From positions 70,576 through 134,575 of the forward strand of contig JBAVAR010000054.1 in the NCBI GenBank assembly GCA_049585815.1: 64,000 nt of DNA, given 5' to 3'. The notes under the pieces were generated by a model that ran no database searches, was not told the DNA's origin, and was given only the letters and a program-made list of their open reading frames with translations. Every line of letters begins with the position of its first letter. Positions within the stretch are counted from its first letter, which is position 1. A program made the position numbers and the translations under genes. The DNA comes from DATLSM01 sp049585815 (GTDB lineage Bacteria > Actinomycetota > Thermoleophilia > Solirubrobacterales > 70-9). Shown here in pieces: positions 52,534 through 61,317 of this stretch.

Positions 52534-54234
52534 ATGTCAAGGACGACTTCAAACCGGGCCTGGGGTCCCTCCCACCAGCAGATGGATCCGCCAGGCAAGC
52601 GCTCGGTGGAGTGGCTGGGGAGGATCTTCAGCTACTACCTCCTCGCCCTGATCGCCCACGACATTCTCGATCCCGGTGGAGGGATAGCCTTCGCCTGGGG
52701 TCTTGAGGCGCTGTTCCTCGGCTGGCTCGCACTCTGGCTCCTGAGCGCGATCGCCGAGGGGCGCATCCCATTCGGCTGGCTTGGCTCGCTCCTGCGGGAA
52801 TCGAAAACCGGCGAGGAGACGATCCAGTGCGAAGTAGAGACGCCGGGTGAAATGGTGCGCGCCGAGGTCGCCCGCCTCGGCGGCGGTGCCTATCTCGGCA
52901 CGGGCAAGGGCGGCGGCTGGGTGACGGCCGACCCCGAGAGCGCGGTTATGGTCCTCGGCCCGCCGCGCTCGGGGAAGACGAGCGCGGTGATGATCCCGGC
53001 GGTGATGGGGGCTTCGGGTGCGGTGATCTCGACCTCGACCAAGCCCGAGGTGATGCGAGCCACGCTCGGTGCTCGCACAGAGGTCGGTCAGGCGTGGCTG
53101 TTCGACCCCTGCGCCAGCGAGACGGGGTTGCCTGAGGGGGTGCGGCGGCTGTGCTGGTCGCCGGTTGCGGCGGCGAGCAGTTGGGATGAGGCGCTGGTGA
53201 TGGCACGGGCGATGGCGGCGGTCACCCGGCCCGGGGCGGGGACGACGAACGAGAGCCACTGGTCCGAGCGCGCCGCGGCGCTGCTGGCCCCCCTGCTTCA
53301 TGCCGCCAACCTCACCGATCGCCCGATCGCCGAGGTGCTGCGTTGGACGCTGCGCCAGGAGCTTGGTTCCGCGGGGCAGGCGCTGCTCGACTCAGAAAGC
53401 GAGATCGCCGCCGACGTCCTGGCCGGGATCGAGGCGACCGACTCGCGCGAGCGCTCCTCGATCTTCTCGGCCACCGCCGGCGTCCTCGCCGCCTACAACT
53501 CCGACGCGGTCCGCGAAAGCGCGGCGCAGCCGAACTTCGATCCGGCCCGCTTCGCCGCCTCGGCCGACACGATCTACCTCACTGCGCCCGAGCACAGGCA
53601 AGCGCTCTGCGCGCCGCTGATCGTCGGCCTGCTGGAGCAGCTTCGACACGCCGTCTATCAGCGAGCAGCGACCGAGGATGTTGAGGGTCCGGCGATGCTG
53701 TGGGCGCTGGATGAGGTCGCCAACATCGCGCCGATCCCCGACCTGCCGGCGCTGGTCTCCCAGGCGGGCGGGCAGGGACTGCAGGTGATGGTCGGACTGC
53801 AGGATCTGAGCCAGGCGCGCAGCCGTTGGGGGATCGAGGTCGCCGAGGGATTCATGAGTCTGTTCCAGACGAAGTTGGTGCTGTCGGGGATCGGCGAAAG
53901 TCGCACGCTGGAGGGCATCTCGCTGGCGCTGGGGGAATACGACCGTCAGGTGGTCTCCTCAACGATGGGACGGAGCAAGACGGATGAGTGGCTCCGCCGA
54001 ACTCCCGATCAGTACAACGAGTCGGCCAGCTACCAGACGCAGAGGCAGCGGGTGCTGAGCCCGGGCGAGGTAGCGAAGCTGCCGGCGGGGCGGGGGCTGT
54101 TGCTCCAGGGGCCTGAGTGGGGGCTGATCGGTTTGACGAGGTGGTTTGAGCGGGAGCCGTGGAGGAGGGTCGCCTTACCGTTCCCCCGAGCGGCTCATCC
54201 ACCGCGAGAGCAATGGCACGCCGGTGCGATCTAA
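52534..54234 (+). CDS. VirD4/TraG-family type IV coupling ATPase
   Basis: 566 residues from the ATG at 52534. Two N-terminal spans (IFSYYLLALIAHDIL and ALFLGWLALWLLSAIA) lead into an ATPase domain with Walker A GPPRSGKTS at 142-150 and Walker B MLWALDEVANI near 390. GGQGLQVMVGLQDLSQARSRWG and FQTKLVLSGIGE are standard T4CP motifs. Such proteins bring DNA to a type IV secretion channel. No relaxase or channel genes are seen here. The last ~30 codons overlap a different frame that resembles a nuclease. Confidence 0.88.
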   Translation: MSRTTSNRAWGPSHQQMDPPGKRSVEWLGRIFSYYLLALIAHDILDPGGGIAFAWGLEALFLGWLALWLLSAIAEGRIPFGWLGSLLRESKTGEETIQCEVETPGEMVRAEVARLGGGAYLGTGKGGGWVTADPESAVMVLGPPRSGKTSAVMIPAVMGASGAVISTSTKPEVMRATLGARTEVGQAWLFDPCASETGLPEGVRRLCWSPVAAASSWDEALVMARAMAAVTRPGAGTTNESHWSERAAALLAPLLHAANLTDRPIAEVLRWTLRQELGSAGQALLDSESEIAADVLAGIEATDSRERSSIFSATAGVLAAYNSDAVRESAAQPNFDPARFAASADTIYLTAPEHRQALCAPLIVGLLEQLRHAVYQRAATEDVEGPAMLWALDEVANIAPIPDLPALVSQAGGQGLQVMVGLQDLSQARSRWGIEVAEGFMSLFQTKLVLSGIGESRTLEGISLALGEYDRQVVSSTMGRSKTDEWLRRTPDQYNESASYQTQRQRVLSPGEVAKLPAGRGLLLQGPEWGLIGLTRWFEREPWRRVALPFPRAAHPPREQWHAGAI

Positions 54235-54535
54235 GGCAGAGCTGGTGGTGTTGGAGACACTGCTGAGAATGGGGCTACGCCCTGGCTATGAGCAGGGCCT
54301 GGACTCGCCGTCCGATCCCCAGGACTACCGCCTGCCGGACTTCACCGTCAATTTCGAAGGAGTCAGCTTCAACTGGGGGCACCTGGGGATGCTTGACGTC
54401 GACTACGAAATCGGTGAGCTTCTAGTATCGATCCCGCCCCCGCTGATATCGGGAGACGGCGTCATCGATCATGGGCGCAGTCAAATGCATGAGACGGCCC
54501 TTAACGTATCCAGACGGAGAGTCTCCTGCAGTTGA
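54146..54535 (+). pseudogene. PD-(D/E)XK nuclease-domain remnant
   Basis: 129 codons open. SPERLIHRESNGTPVRSKAELVV, GYEQGLDSP, RLPDFTVNF and FNWGHLGMLDVDYE match the pattern seen at the C-terminus of some helicase-nucleases (SK-x-E, PDF, W-x-HLGM). The domain then ends abruptly. The similarity begins inside the end of the coupling ATPase in another frame, so it is likely a fragment left by recombination. The upstream helicase part is absent. Confidence 0.55.
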
Positions 54536-54654
54536 CCGATGAGAAGTCGCACAAGACTCCGCCTCGCCCTCCGCCATGCTTTGGCTGCTCTTCGTGACAC
54601 AGGTTCGCCCTGGAAATTTTAGGATGGCGTATCGCTACGACTTGGTTCAGACGC

Positions 54655-55284
54655 TTGGGAGACATTCCTGGTATCGACTACGAGTCACCAGAGCCCGTTG
54701 ACCGCAGCTCCCTTCCCCGCCATGATGCAACCCCACGGCGGACTCGGGCTGCCCTCTTCGACGGTCGTGAGTTCGACCGCCTCTCCTGGGAGGCCGAGAG
54801 GGACGATGAGTATGGACTCGGGACCACCGGCCGCTCGCCCGCCCAAGATCATGCCTACGCTCCCGATCGGGAGGAGATCGACAGCGAGACGCTCCTGACG
54901 CGGCTCTGGGAGAGTCTTGAGCTGCCCGGCCAACCCTCTGATTACCACTTCGCGATTCAGACTGCCGCCGGCCTGCTGTGGCGGCGCCGCTCGCGAGAGC
55001 CCGCGGCGCTTCGGTGGGCCGAGTACCTTTACCTACTTGACGTGCGTTTGATCGAGGCATGTCCGGAGGCGATCGAGAACGAGTTTGCCCAGGGCGATAA
55101 CTCCCAGGTCCCGTACTACGTAGCCAGCGCCTTCAATTCGCTGACTTCGCTTTATGAGAAAGAGGGCTTCCTCGCGCAGGCGCTCGAGATCGCCGCCGTC
55201 GCCGCTCGCTTCGGCCAAGGTCAGGAGCGGGTCGCCGAACTCAGCGAGCGCCTTGACGCTCTGGGCGCAGAAGACGGTGTCTGA
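54655..55284 (+). CDS. Unknown protein at the head of the helicase cassette
   Basis: 209 residues from TTG at 54655; the true start is uncertain because the frame is open upstream to 54598. The N-terminal ~70 residues are polar and probably disordered (PRHDATPRRTRAALFDGREFDRLSWEAERDDE). The rest is helical: LLTRLWESLELPGQPSDYHFAIQTAAGLLWRRR and YVASAFNSLTSLYEKEGFLAQALEIAAVAARFG, the latter like a TPR hairpin. No family recognised. It overlaps the helicase gene by eight bases, so the two are co-transcribed. Confidence 0.6.
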   Translation: MGDIPGIDYESPEPVDRSSLPRHDATPRRTRAALFDGREFDRLSWEAERDDEYGLGTTGRSPAQDHAYAPDREEIDSETLLTRLWESLELPGQPSDYHFAIQTAAGLLWRRRSREPAALRWAEYLYLLDVRLIEACPEAIENEFAQGDNSQVPYYVASAFNSLTSLYEKEGFLAQALEIAAVAARFGQGQERVAELSERLDALGAEDGV

Positions 55285-57340
55285 CCCCCCAGCTCATCTT
55301 GTCCTCTCCGCCGACTCATTCCTCGAGTACGCCTTCCTTCGCTGGGTCTTCGCCCCGGCGACGAAGGCGGCGATTGTCGAGTGCGTCAAGCCCCAACGTG
55401 AGCTGCTGCTCGACGGGCACTCTTATCGTCTCGACTACGAGATTGTCGGCGCCGAGCACCGGATCGCAATCGAGCTTGACGGCTTCGAGTTCCACTCCGA
55501 CCGCTCCGCCTTCAGCTATGACCGACTGCGCCAGAACGACATCCAGGCCACGGGCCGACTCATCCTGCGCTTCTCCTATGACTCGATCCGGCGCGACACC
55601 GTGCGCTGTGTCGCCCAGCTACAGGCGATCCTCGCCACAGATCCGATGCTGGCGGACATGCTGGTCGCCGAGCCGATTATCGAGACGCCACAGATGGACC
55701 CCGACCCACTCCATGCGCTGCGACCCTCGCCGACCGTGACTGCACCGACGAGCACCTCCTACTTCGACGGCGTGCGCGAGCGGATCAACCAGGCCACCCT
55801 GCGCGATTGTCAGACACAGGCCTTTGCCGCGCTCGCCAACTACTACATTGGGGGCGGCCTGCGCGCCGCCTGCGTGATGTCAGTTGGGGCAGGAAAGACG
55901 GCACTCGGGGTTGCCGCCTCGCTCGCCTTCACCCGACAGCGGGCGATGGTGATCACCCCTGGCAGTGTAATCCGCGGAACCTTTGACCGCGCCTTCGACC
56001 ATCAGGATCAGCGGAATGTCCTCTACACCTTGCCCGGCGGGCCGCTCATCCCCGGCTGCCCGCCGCCCGAGATGCGCACCCTCGACCGTAACGAGGGGCC
56101 GATCCGCGACATTGCCCGAGAGGAGCTGCTCTCCGCCGATGTCCTAATCACGAATTTCCACTCGCTCGGCGACGGCAAGGATCCCGATGACCTGCTCGCC
56201 AAGCTCGAACCGGACGACATCGACTTCATCGTCATCGACGAGGCCCACATCGCTGCCGCAGACTCCTATCAGCGTGCGTTCGCCCACTTCTCCGGGGCGC
56301 GGAAGCTCCTCATGTCGGCCGCATTCCAGCGCCTCGACGGGCGCCCGATCGATGCCGATGTCGTCTACCGCTATCGCTTGATCGATTCGATCGTCGACGG
56401 CAACGCCAAGAACCTGCGGGTGCAGCGCTTTGCCCCTGACGTCGCCCAGACCACCTACGAGATGGTCTGGCCCGACGGGCGCCGCGAGGAGATCGTCGGG
56501 CGCGGGGCGCTGATGGAGCTGATCGGCGACGAGCGGAAGCTGGCGCGCATCACGGCGAAGTCAAACCAACCGATCCGCCAGGTGATGCGGGCAGTGCGGG
56601 CGGCGCTCGACCGCCAGACAGAGCTGTTGCACCCGGTCAAGCCGCGCGTGCTCTTCGCCGCGCTCGGCGAGCGCCATGCCGAGCAGATCGCAATGATTGC
56701 CAGTGAGCACGGGATCCCCTCCGCTCACCTACACCACTCGATGGGGGAATCCCAGATCAAGGAGGCCCGCCGACGCTTTGAGACCGACTCCGGTGACCTG
56801 CAGGGTCTGGTCCAGCTGAAAATGCTTGGCCAGGGCTATGACTTCCCGCCGATCTGCGTCGTGGTGCCGATGCGCCCCTACGGCTCCTTCAGCGAGTTCT
56901 ATCAATTCATCGGCCGAGGGATTCGAGTCCTGACCCATCCGGCGCTGACGGGTCGGGTCGGACCTGGGGAGCAATGGCTGGATGTGATCTACCACTCCGA
57001 GCTCGGCCTCGACGAGCACATCGAAACGATCTACGCCGAGAACGACATGGATCCCCACACCGAGGATCTTGATCCGGAGAAGCTCGATGAGAAAGGCGAA
57101 GCACCGGAGTTGGCGGGGACCACCGGTATCGACAGCGCTGAGCGTCCGGAGACCTTTGTGCTCTTCGAGCGCGGCGAGATTGAGCAGCGAGTCGTCCATG
57201 ACGAGGCCCGCATGGAGCAGCGGAGAGCTGAGCGGGCACGCGAGGCACTGGCCCAGCGCTACGCGGCCTATGCACAGAGCGCTGAGGATCCCGTTTCCTT
57301 CGAGAAGTACGCGGAGATCATTGGTGATCTCGGGGAGTGA
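55277..57340 (+). CDS. DEAD/DEAH helicase with N-terminal DUF559 (Vsr-like) nuclease domain
   Basis: 687 residues from GTG at 55277, overlapping the preceding stop by eight bases. Residues 45-110 match the DUF559/very-short-patch-repair-like fold: RLDYEI with D53, IAIELDGFEFH with E66 and D68, then DRLRQNDIQATGRLILRFSYD. The SF2 helicase core has Walker A VGAGKTAL near 203-210, DEAH at 321-324, SAAF in motif III and QFIGRGIRV as motif VI. It probably unwinds and cuts DNA. No methyltransferase is near. Likely the effector of the cassette. Confidence 0.85.
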   Translation: MSDPPAHLVLSADSFLEYAFLRWVFAPATKAAIVECVKPQRELLLDGHSYRLDYEIVGAEHRIAIELDGFEFHSDRSAFSYDRLRQNDIQATGRLILRFSYDSIRRDTVRCVAQLQAILATDPMLADMLVAEPIIETPQMDPDPLHALRPSPTVTAPTSTSYFDGVRERINQATLRDCQTQAFAALANYYIGGGLRAACVMSVGAGKTALGVAASLAFTRQRAMVITPGSVIRGTFDRAFDHQDQRNVLYTLPGGPLIPGCPPPEMRTLDRNEGPIRDIAREELLSADVLITNFHSLGDGKDPDDLLAKLEPDDIDFIVIDEAHIAAADSYQRAFAHFSGARKLLMSAAFQRLDGRPIDADVVYRYRLIDSIVDGNAKNLRVQRFAPDVAQTTYEMVWPDGRREEIVGRGALMELIGDERKLARITAKSNQPIRQVMRAVRAALDRQTELLHPVKPRVLFAALGERHAEQIAMIASEHGIPSAHLHHSMGESQIKEARRRFETDSGDLQGLVQLKMLGQGYDFPPICVVVPMRPYGSFSEFYQFIGRGIRVLTHPALTGRVGPGEQWLDVIYHSELGLDEHIETIYAENDMDPHTEDLDPEKLDEKGEAPELAGTTGIDSAERPETFVLFERGEIEQRVVHDEARMEQRRAERAREALAQRYAAYAQSAEDPVSFEKYAEIIGDLGE

Positions 57341-59501
57341 TGAGACCGGAAGCTTCGGGCGACGCCTGCTCCAGCTCGACTCCCACGCGCAGCGTCTCGA
57401 GCTGGAGCGAAGCGAGCGGCGGCGGACCCCTTTTGCCGTCGCCGACTCGGCCCTTGACAGCCTCATCAGCAGCGCACTCGCGGGGCAGCGGGTGGCGACG
57501 CTTGACTCCGGGAAGGTCGAGCTGGCGGTCTCGCTCGATTCCGAACAGCGGGTGGCGCTCGCCGAGCACTTCGAGGTCGAAAATCAGGAGCGGCGGGGCA
57601 GCTGGCATGTGCCGGAATCCGAGCAGCTCAGCCTCGGGCTGATCCACACCGCCTACTGGTGTGGACAGGACCCACGCCTGCTGATCAATCTGGCTGAGGC
57701 CGAGCATGCCAGCCCCGACTTCCGCGGCGAGCCCCAAGCGGTCGCAGTCTGGGTGTTGGAGCCGCTTTTCGAAGAGCTTTTTCTGCCGTTCAAAGTGCGT
57801 GCAACGAAGATGCTTGGAGCAAAGACCGTCGAGCAGCAGGAGGCCTACTGGAGCAAGGTCGACCCGTTGTTCGCTGCGCTTGGCATCGATCCCGGTGCGC
57901 TTGAGCCATTTCGGCCCGGCCGCGGCTGGTCGCAACACGGGGTCGAAGAGGTGGTGGCGATACGCCGGGCTCTGATTGAGGCATGGTCGGAGGTTGCAAC
58001 TGAGGCCGCCCCGCGCTACCGGGTTTTCCGGATCGGCCAGCTGGTCGAGCGCTACTACGCGAAAGCAAAACGCCAGCCGCCGCTGCGGCGGCAAGTGCTG
58101 ACCAAGGACTTCGGCCGCACCTTGACCGCTTACTTCGGAGGCGACTGGCTCGCCTTCCTCGCCTACATCGGAGAGCACCCCAACCCTGGCGAGGAGATCG
58201 TGCAGACGCTGCCCGAGACCAAGCTGATCGTCGGCGGCAGCGAGAAAGCCGCCGCACTCGCCGAGGAGCACGGCGTCTCCGCGAAGCAGGTAGTGGGGCT
58301 GCTTGCCTCCTTCTGGCAGAGCGAAGACGGCAGCTCCCCGCTTGAGCAGCGGGTTTCAGTGCTGAAGCGCCACTGGCGGTGCTTCGACCAGCTCCATGCG
58401 GAGCTCACAACCGACGATCGAGGCCTCTGGGGGTTGATCCAAGAACACGACTTCGTCAGCCCGACATTCGCCAACGACGAGGAGGGTGGCTCGGGAGACT
58501 ACCACCCGCGCGCCTGGGAGGAGCTCTTACCAGCGGATCTGAATACCGAGATCGAGCGACTCTGGGGCGTTGGCGTCATGCCCCGCTGGCCCGAGAGGCT
58601 CGTCACCGAGCCTGCGCCCCACGCACGTCTCGCCGACGCCCTCGGGGCTGCCCTGCGCTTCTGGCAGGGCGCAGCGCTGACCGCCTGGTTCCTTTGTGTC
58701 GGCCCCTATTCGAGGACCAGCCTCGAGGCCCTGGCTGACTACCACGCCAGAGATCTGTCTGTGCTCGACAAGCTCAACTCGCCGGTTGATGAGGCGCTCT
58801 TCGCCGAGCTGAAGGCCGCCGCGGGACGCGATGGAGAGCCGGAGTATGGAGGTGGACCCAGCGTCACGATCTCAATCGGCTTCATCGAGCCCACAACCGA
58901 AAGACACGTCTCCTTCGAGACCCTGCGCGACATCATCACCACCCACCGCCGGGCCTGGACAGAGCGCCACCTCGACCAGTACCTGCGAGCCGCTTGGGAG
59001 AGCGAGCTGCGCGACCTGGGCGAGGCCTATTACCGGCTCGCCGCCGAGCGCGGTAAGGACCCGACTCTGAAGCAGTTCGCGAAGCTCGCCGCCGGCGTGG
59101 CAAACCGCTGGTTCGGCGGGGAACTCGTCGCCGTCTATGGCGTCCTCGGCCTCAAGGCACCGCCGGCTCCGACCCGCGCCGAGCGCCTTGTACCCGTCGA
59201 CCCCGACGAGTTCGCTACCGAGCTCTATCAAGAGCTGCGCGGCATACCGAACGCTTTGCCTCCGAGCTGGAAGGAGGATCCAGAGGAGCGCCAGGTTTGG
59301 AACGACTTCCAGAACCTCGCTGGTCAGTGCGTCAAATATCTACAGCTACAGGAGGCGATCGGCGCCCCGCCGACGATCAGCCAGTTCGGCCGCCAAGCAT
59401 TCAAATACCGCTCTACCGTTCTCTCCGACGACATCGACCAGGCATGGTCATTGTTTGGCGTCGCGATAGAAACGGTTCGCCAGAGTAGAGTCGCTGCATG
59501 A
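57324..59501 (+). CDS. Large unknown protein downstream of the DUF559 helicase
   Basis: 725 residues from GTG at 57324, overlapping the helicase by 17 bases. No catalytic motif or span recognised. It is mostly helical. A similar unit recurs near 250-283 (TKDFGRTLTAYFGGDWLAF, LAYIG), 578-610 (LKQFAKLAAGVANRWFGGEL, then VLGL) and near the C-terminus (ISQFGRQAFKYRS, then AWSLFG). The unit has the shape of a small HTH. It may recognise DNA or a phage product and guide the helicase. This is inference. Confidence 0.75.
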   Translation: MISGSDETGSFGRRLLQLDSHAQRLELERSERRRTPFAVADSALDSLISSALAGQRVATLDSGKVELAVSLDSEQRVALAEHFEVENQERRGSWHVPESEQLSLGLIHTAYWCGQDPRLLINLAEAEHASPDFRGEPQAVAVWVLEPLFEELFLPFKVRATKMLGAKTVEQQEAYWSKVDPLFAALGIDPGALEPFRPGRGWSQHGVEEVVAIRRALIEAWSEVATEAAPRYRVFRIGQLVERYYAKAKRQPPLRRQVLTKDFGRTLTAYFGGDWLAFLAYIGEHPNPGEEIVQTLPETKLIVGGSEKAAALAEEHGVSAKQVVGLLASFWQSEDGSSPLEQRVSVLKRHWRCFDQLHAELTTDDRGLWGLIQEHDFVSPTFANDEEGGSGDYHPRAWEELLPADLNTEIERLWGVGVMPRWPERLVTEPAPHARLADALGAALRFWQGAALTAWFLCVGPYSRTSLEALADYHARDLSVLDKLNSPVDEALFAELKAAAGRDGEPEYGGGPSVTISIGFIEPTTERHVSFETLRDIITTHRRAWTERHLDQYLRAAWESELRDLGEAYYRLAAERGKDPTLKQFAKLAAGVANRWFGGELVAVYGVLGLKAPPAPTRAERLVPVDPDEFATELYQELRGIPNALPPSWKEDPEERQVWNDFQNLAGQCVKYLQLQEAIGAPPTISQFGRQAFKYRSTVLSDDIDQAWSLFGVAIETVRQSRVAA

Positions 59502-59642
59502 AGACGTCACAAGGCGCCCCAGTCTGCGGTGCAAAGTCGGCGCCGGGGCAGGGGGCGTTGTTCGGGTGGTGATCAGTAGCCTCTGCAATATACGTCAATA
59601 TTGGGATAGTTTGCAGTAGCTTCCGAGTGTGCATGCTTCGAA

Positions 59643-59662
59643 CTAGCTCAATAATGAGCTAG
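59643..59662 (+). promoter_or_regulatory. Operator-like inverted repeat before abiEi
   Basis: CTAGCTCA-ATAA-TGAGCTAG is a perfect 8-base dyad with a four-base spacer that ends one base before the abiEi ATG. AbiEi proteins repress their own operon by binding inverted repeats, so this is a good operator candidate. Confidence 0.7.
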
Positions 59663-59663
59663 A

Positions 59664-60428
59664 ATGCAGCATGTGCCCCAAGCATCAACCGTATCCAAGC
59701 TGGCCCAGGTCGCAGAAGACCAATGGGGACTGGTGACCCGACGCCAGGCAGGGACAGCCGATGTCTCGCCGGCCACGCTCCAGCGCCTGAGCAATGAGGG
59801 CGTGCTGGAGCGGGTCGGCCACGGCGTGTACCACCTGGCCGGGGCGCCGCTCCCGGACCAAGTTCCGCTGCGCGCGGCCTGGCTGCAGCTTTGTCCCGAC
59901 ACTCCAGCCTGGGAGCGGCTGGGCAAGCCCGGCCAGGGGGTCGTGTCCCACCGGTCGGCGGCGGCACTGTACGACCTGGGGCATCTCCCGGCCGACACGC
60001 ACGAGTTCACCCTGCCGGCAAGGCGGCAGACACGCCGTCCGGACGTTCGCATCCATCGCGGCAAGGTCGGCGACGATGAATGGGGAATCCTGCGCGGCCT
60101 GCCGGTAACGCGGCCGTCGCGGATCGCGTCGGACCTGCTGGCCGTCCGGGAGGACCCCGAAGCCGTGGCCCACGTGGTCGCCGATGCGATTCGGAAGAAG
60201 AACGAGTACGCGGCCACATTCGTGGGAGCGCTCGCCCCACGTGCGGCCCAGCTCGGCCTGCGCCGAGGAGACGGCCTGGCGGTTCTCCGCTGGCTGCTCG
60301 AGCTGGTAGGCGACCCGGCTACCCCGCGATGGTTGGAAGAGGCACAGCCCGTGATTACCGACATCACGTCTGCGGGAGGTTTCCCACCGCCCCCGCAACC
60401 CGACGCGTCGGGTCCAGAAGATGGCTGA
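59664..60428 (+). CDS. abiEi: AbiEi antitoxin of a type IV toxin-antitoxin system
   Basis: 254 residues from the ATG at 59664. The N-terminal winged helix (LAQVAEDQWGLVTRRQAGTADVSPATLQRLSNEGVLERVGHGVYHL) is the AbiEi_4-type domain, and GVVSHRSAAALYDLGHL with RPSRIASDLL is the C-terminal antitoxin domain. It neutralises AbiEii without binding it and represses the operon. It overlaps the toxin gene by eight bases. Confidence 0.9.
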   Translation: MQHVPQASTVSKLAQVAEDQWGLVTRRQAGTADVSPATLQRLSNEGVLERVGHGVYHLAGAPLPDQVPLRAAWLQLCPDTPAWERLGKPGQGVVSHRSAAALYDLGHLPADTHEFTLPARRQTRRPDVRIHRGKVGDDEWGILRGLPVTRPSRIASDLLAVREDPEAVAHVVADAIRKKNEYAATFVGALAPRAAQLGLRRGDGLAVLRWLLELVGDPATPRWLEEAQPVITDITSAGGFPPPPQPDASGPEDG

Positions 60429-61317
60429 CCAGCGCTCGTATGGCAGTCCCGCGGCATTCCGGAGAGCCCTGACAGACAAGCTAAAGGCAGCGGCACAGAC
60501 GAGCAGATGGGAGCTGCCGCAACTTCAGCGACAGATGGCATATGACCGATTGCTTGAGCGCCTCTATCTGGTTGACGAGGGATGGATCGTCAAGGGTGCC
60601 ACCGCTCTTCTGGCGCGGGATTTGGGCGTGCGCGCGACGATCGACATCGACGTGTATCGCGACATCGCCGCCCAGGTGGCTGAGCGGGATTTACGCGGCG
60701 CCGCGGCCCGGGACATCGGTGATTGGTTTCGGTTCGAGGTCGGCCCGGCCCATGCAGTGCGCGACACCGCCGATGGCACTCGCCTTCCAGTCAAGGCATA
60801 CGTCGGAACAACGGTATGGGCGCAGTTCCACGTCGATCTGGTCGGGTCGGGTTTGACGATGACCGGTGAGCCCGAGGACGTGCCCCCGCTGGCGCGTGTC
60901 GCCATGCCCGATGTGGAGCAACATGGGTACATGGCATATCCCCTGGTCGATCACATCGCCGACAAGGTGGGTGCAACCTTCGACCGATACGGAGACGGTG
61001 GAGCTCCGTCGACTCGCTACAAGGATCTGGTCGATCTGGTCGCAATCGTTACCGAGGCGTCGGTAACGGCGGAGGCGCAGATAGCTGCGATGGCGTCGGA
61101 GGCCAAGCGACGCCGGATCACGCTGCCTCAACGCTTCGCGGTGCCGGAACCGGAGCTCTGGGAGCGCGGCTACGCGGCCGAGGCGAACCGGTCCCTTCTT
61201 CCGGTTGCCCGGAAGCTGGAGGACGCGCTCGTGGTTGTCGGGCCGTTCCTGGACCCCCTTCTGGGTGGGACGGCAGTTGGGACATGGGTCCCGAAGCAGG
61301 GACGCTGGGTGTCCTGA
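60421..61317 (+). CDS. abiEii: AbiEii nucleotidyltransferase toxin
   Basis: 298 residues. The nucleotidyltransferase core has KGATALLARDLGVRATIDIDV, with K58 and the metal pair D75 and D77, and later DKVGATFDRYG and RYKDLVDLVAI. Homologues modify tRNA acceptor ends or transfer NTPs to arrest growth, which stops phage spread. The motif reads KGAT where many have KGGT. It is coupled to the antitoxin. Confidence 0.9.
   Translation: MADQRSYGSPAAFRRALTDKLKAAAQTSRWELPQLQRQMAYDRLLERLYLVDEGWIVKGATALLARDLGVRATIDIDVYRDIAAQVAERDLRGAAARDIGDWFRFEVGPAHAVRDTADGTRLPVKAYVGTTVWAQFHVDLVGSGLTMTGEPEDVPPLARVAMPDVEQHGYMAYPLVDHIADKVGATFDRYGDGGAPSTRYKDLVDLVAIVTEASVTAEAQIAAMASEAKRRRITLPQRFAVPEPELWERGYAAEANRSLLPVARKLEDALVVVGPFLDPLLGGTAVGTWVPKQGRWVS

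Larger units (their letters stand above)
49102..61317. mobile_element. Probable integrated element in tRNA-Val
   Basis: Starting at the 3' end of the tRNA: integrase, two excisionase-like HTH proteins, M48 protease, coupling ATPase, nuclease remnant, helicase cassette and AbiE pair. These are typical mobile and defence genes, and housekeeping genes stop at the tRNA. A relaxase, secretion channel genes and a replication gene were not seen, so the element may be degraded, mobilised in trans or extend beyond the window. The right end is not defined: no long copy of the tRNA end was found. The end given is that of the AbiE pair. Confidence 0.6.

Noticed and set aside
54598..54660. Short in-frame text ALEILGWRIATTWF before the 209-residue gene, resembling the end of some restriction-like helicases (LGWRI followed by WF).
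   Set aside because: It is too short to call. It may be part of the next gene or a remnant.
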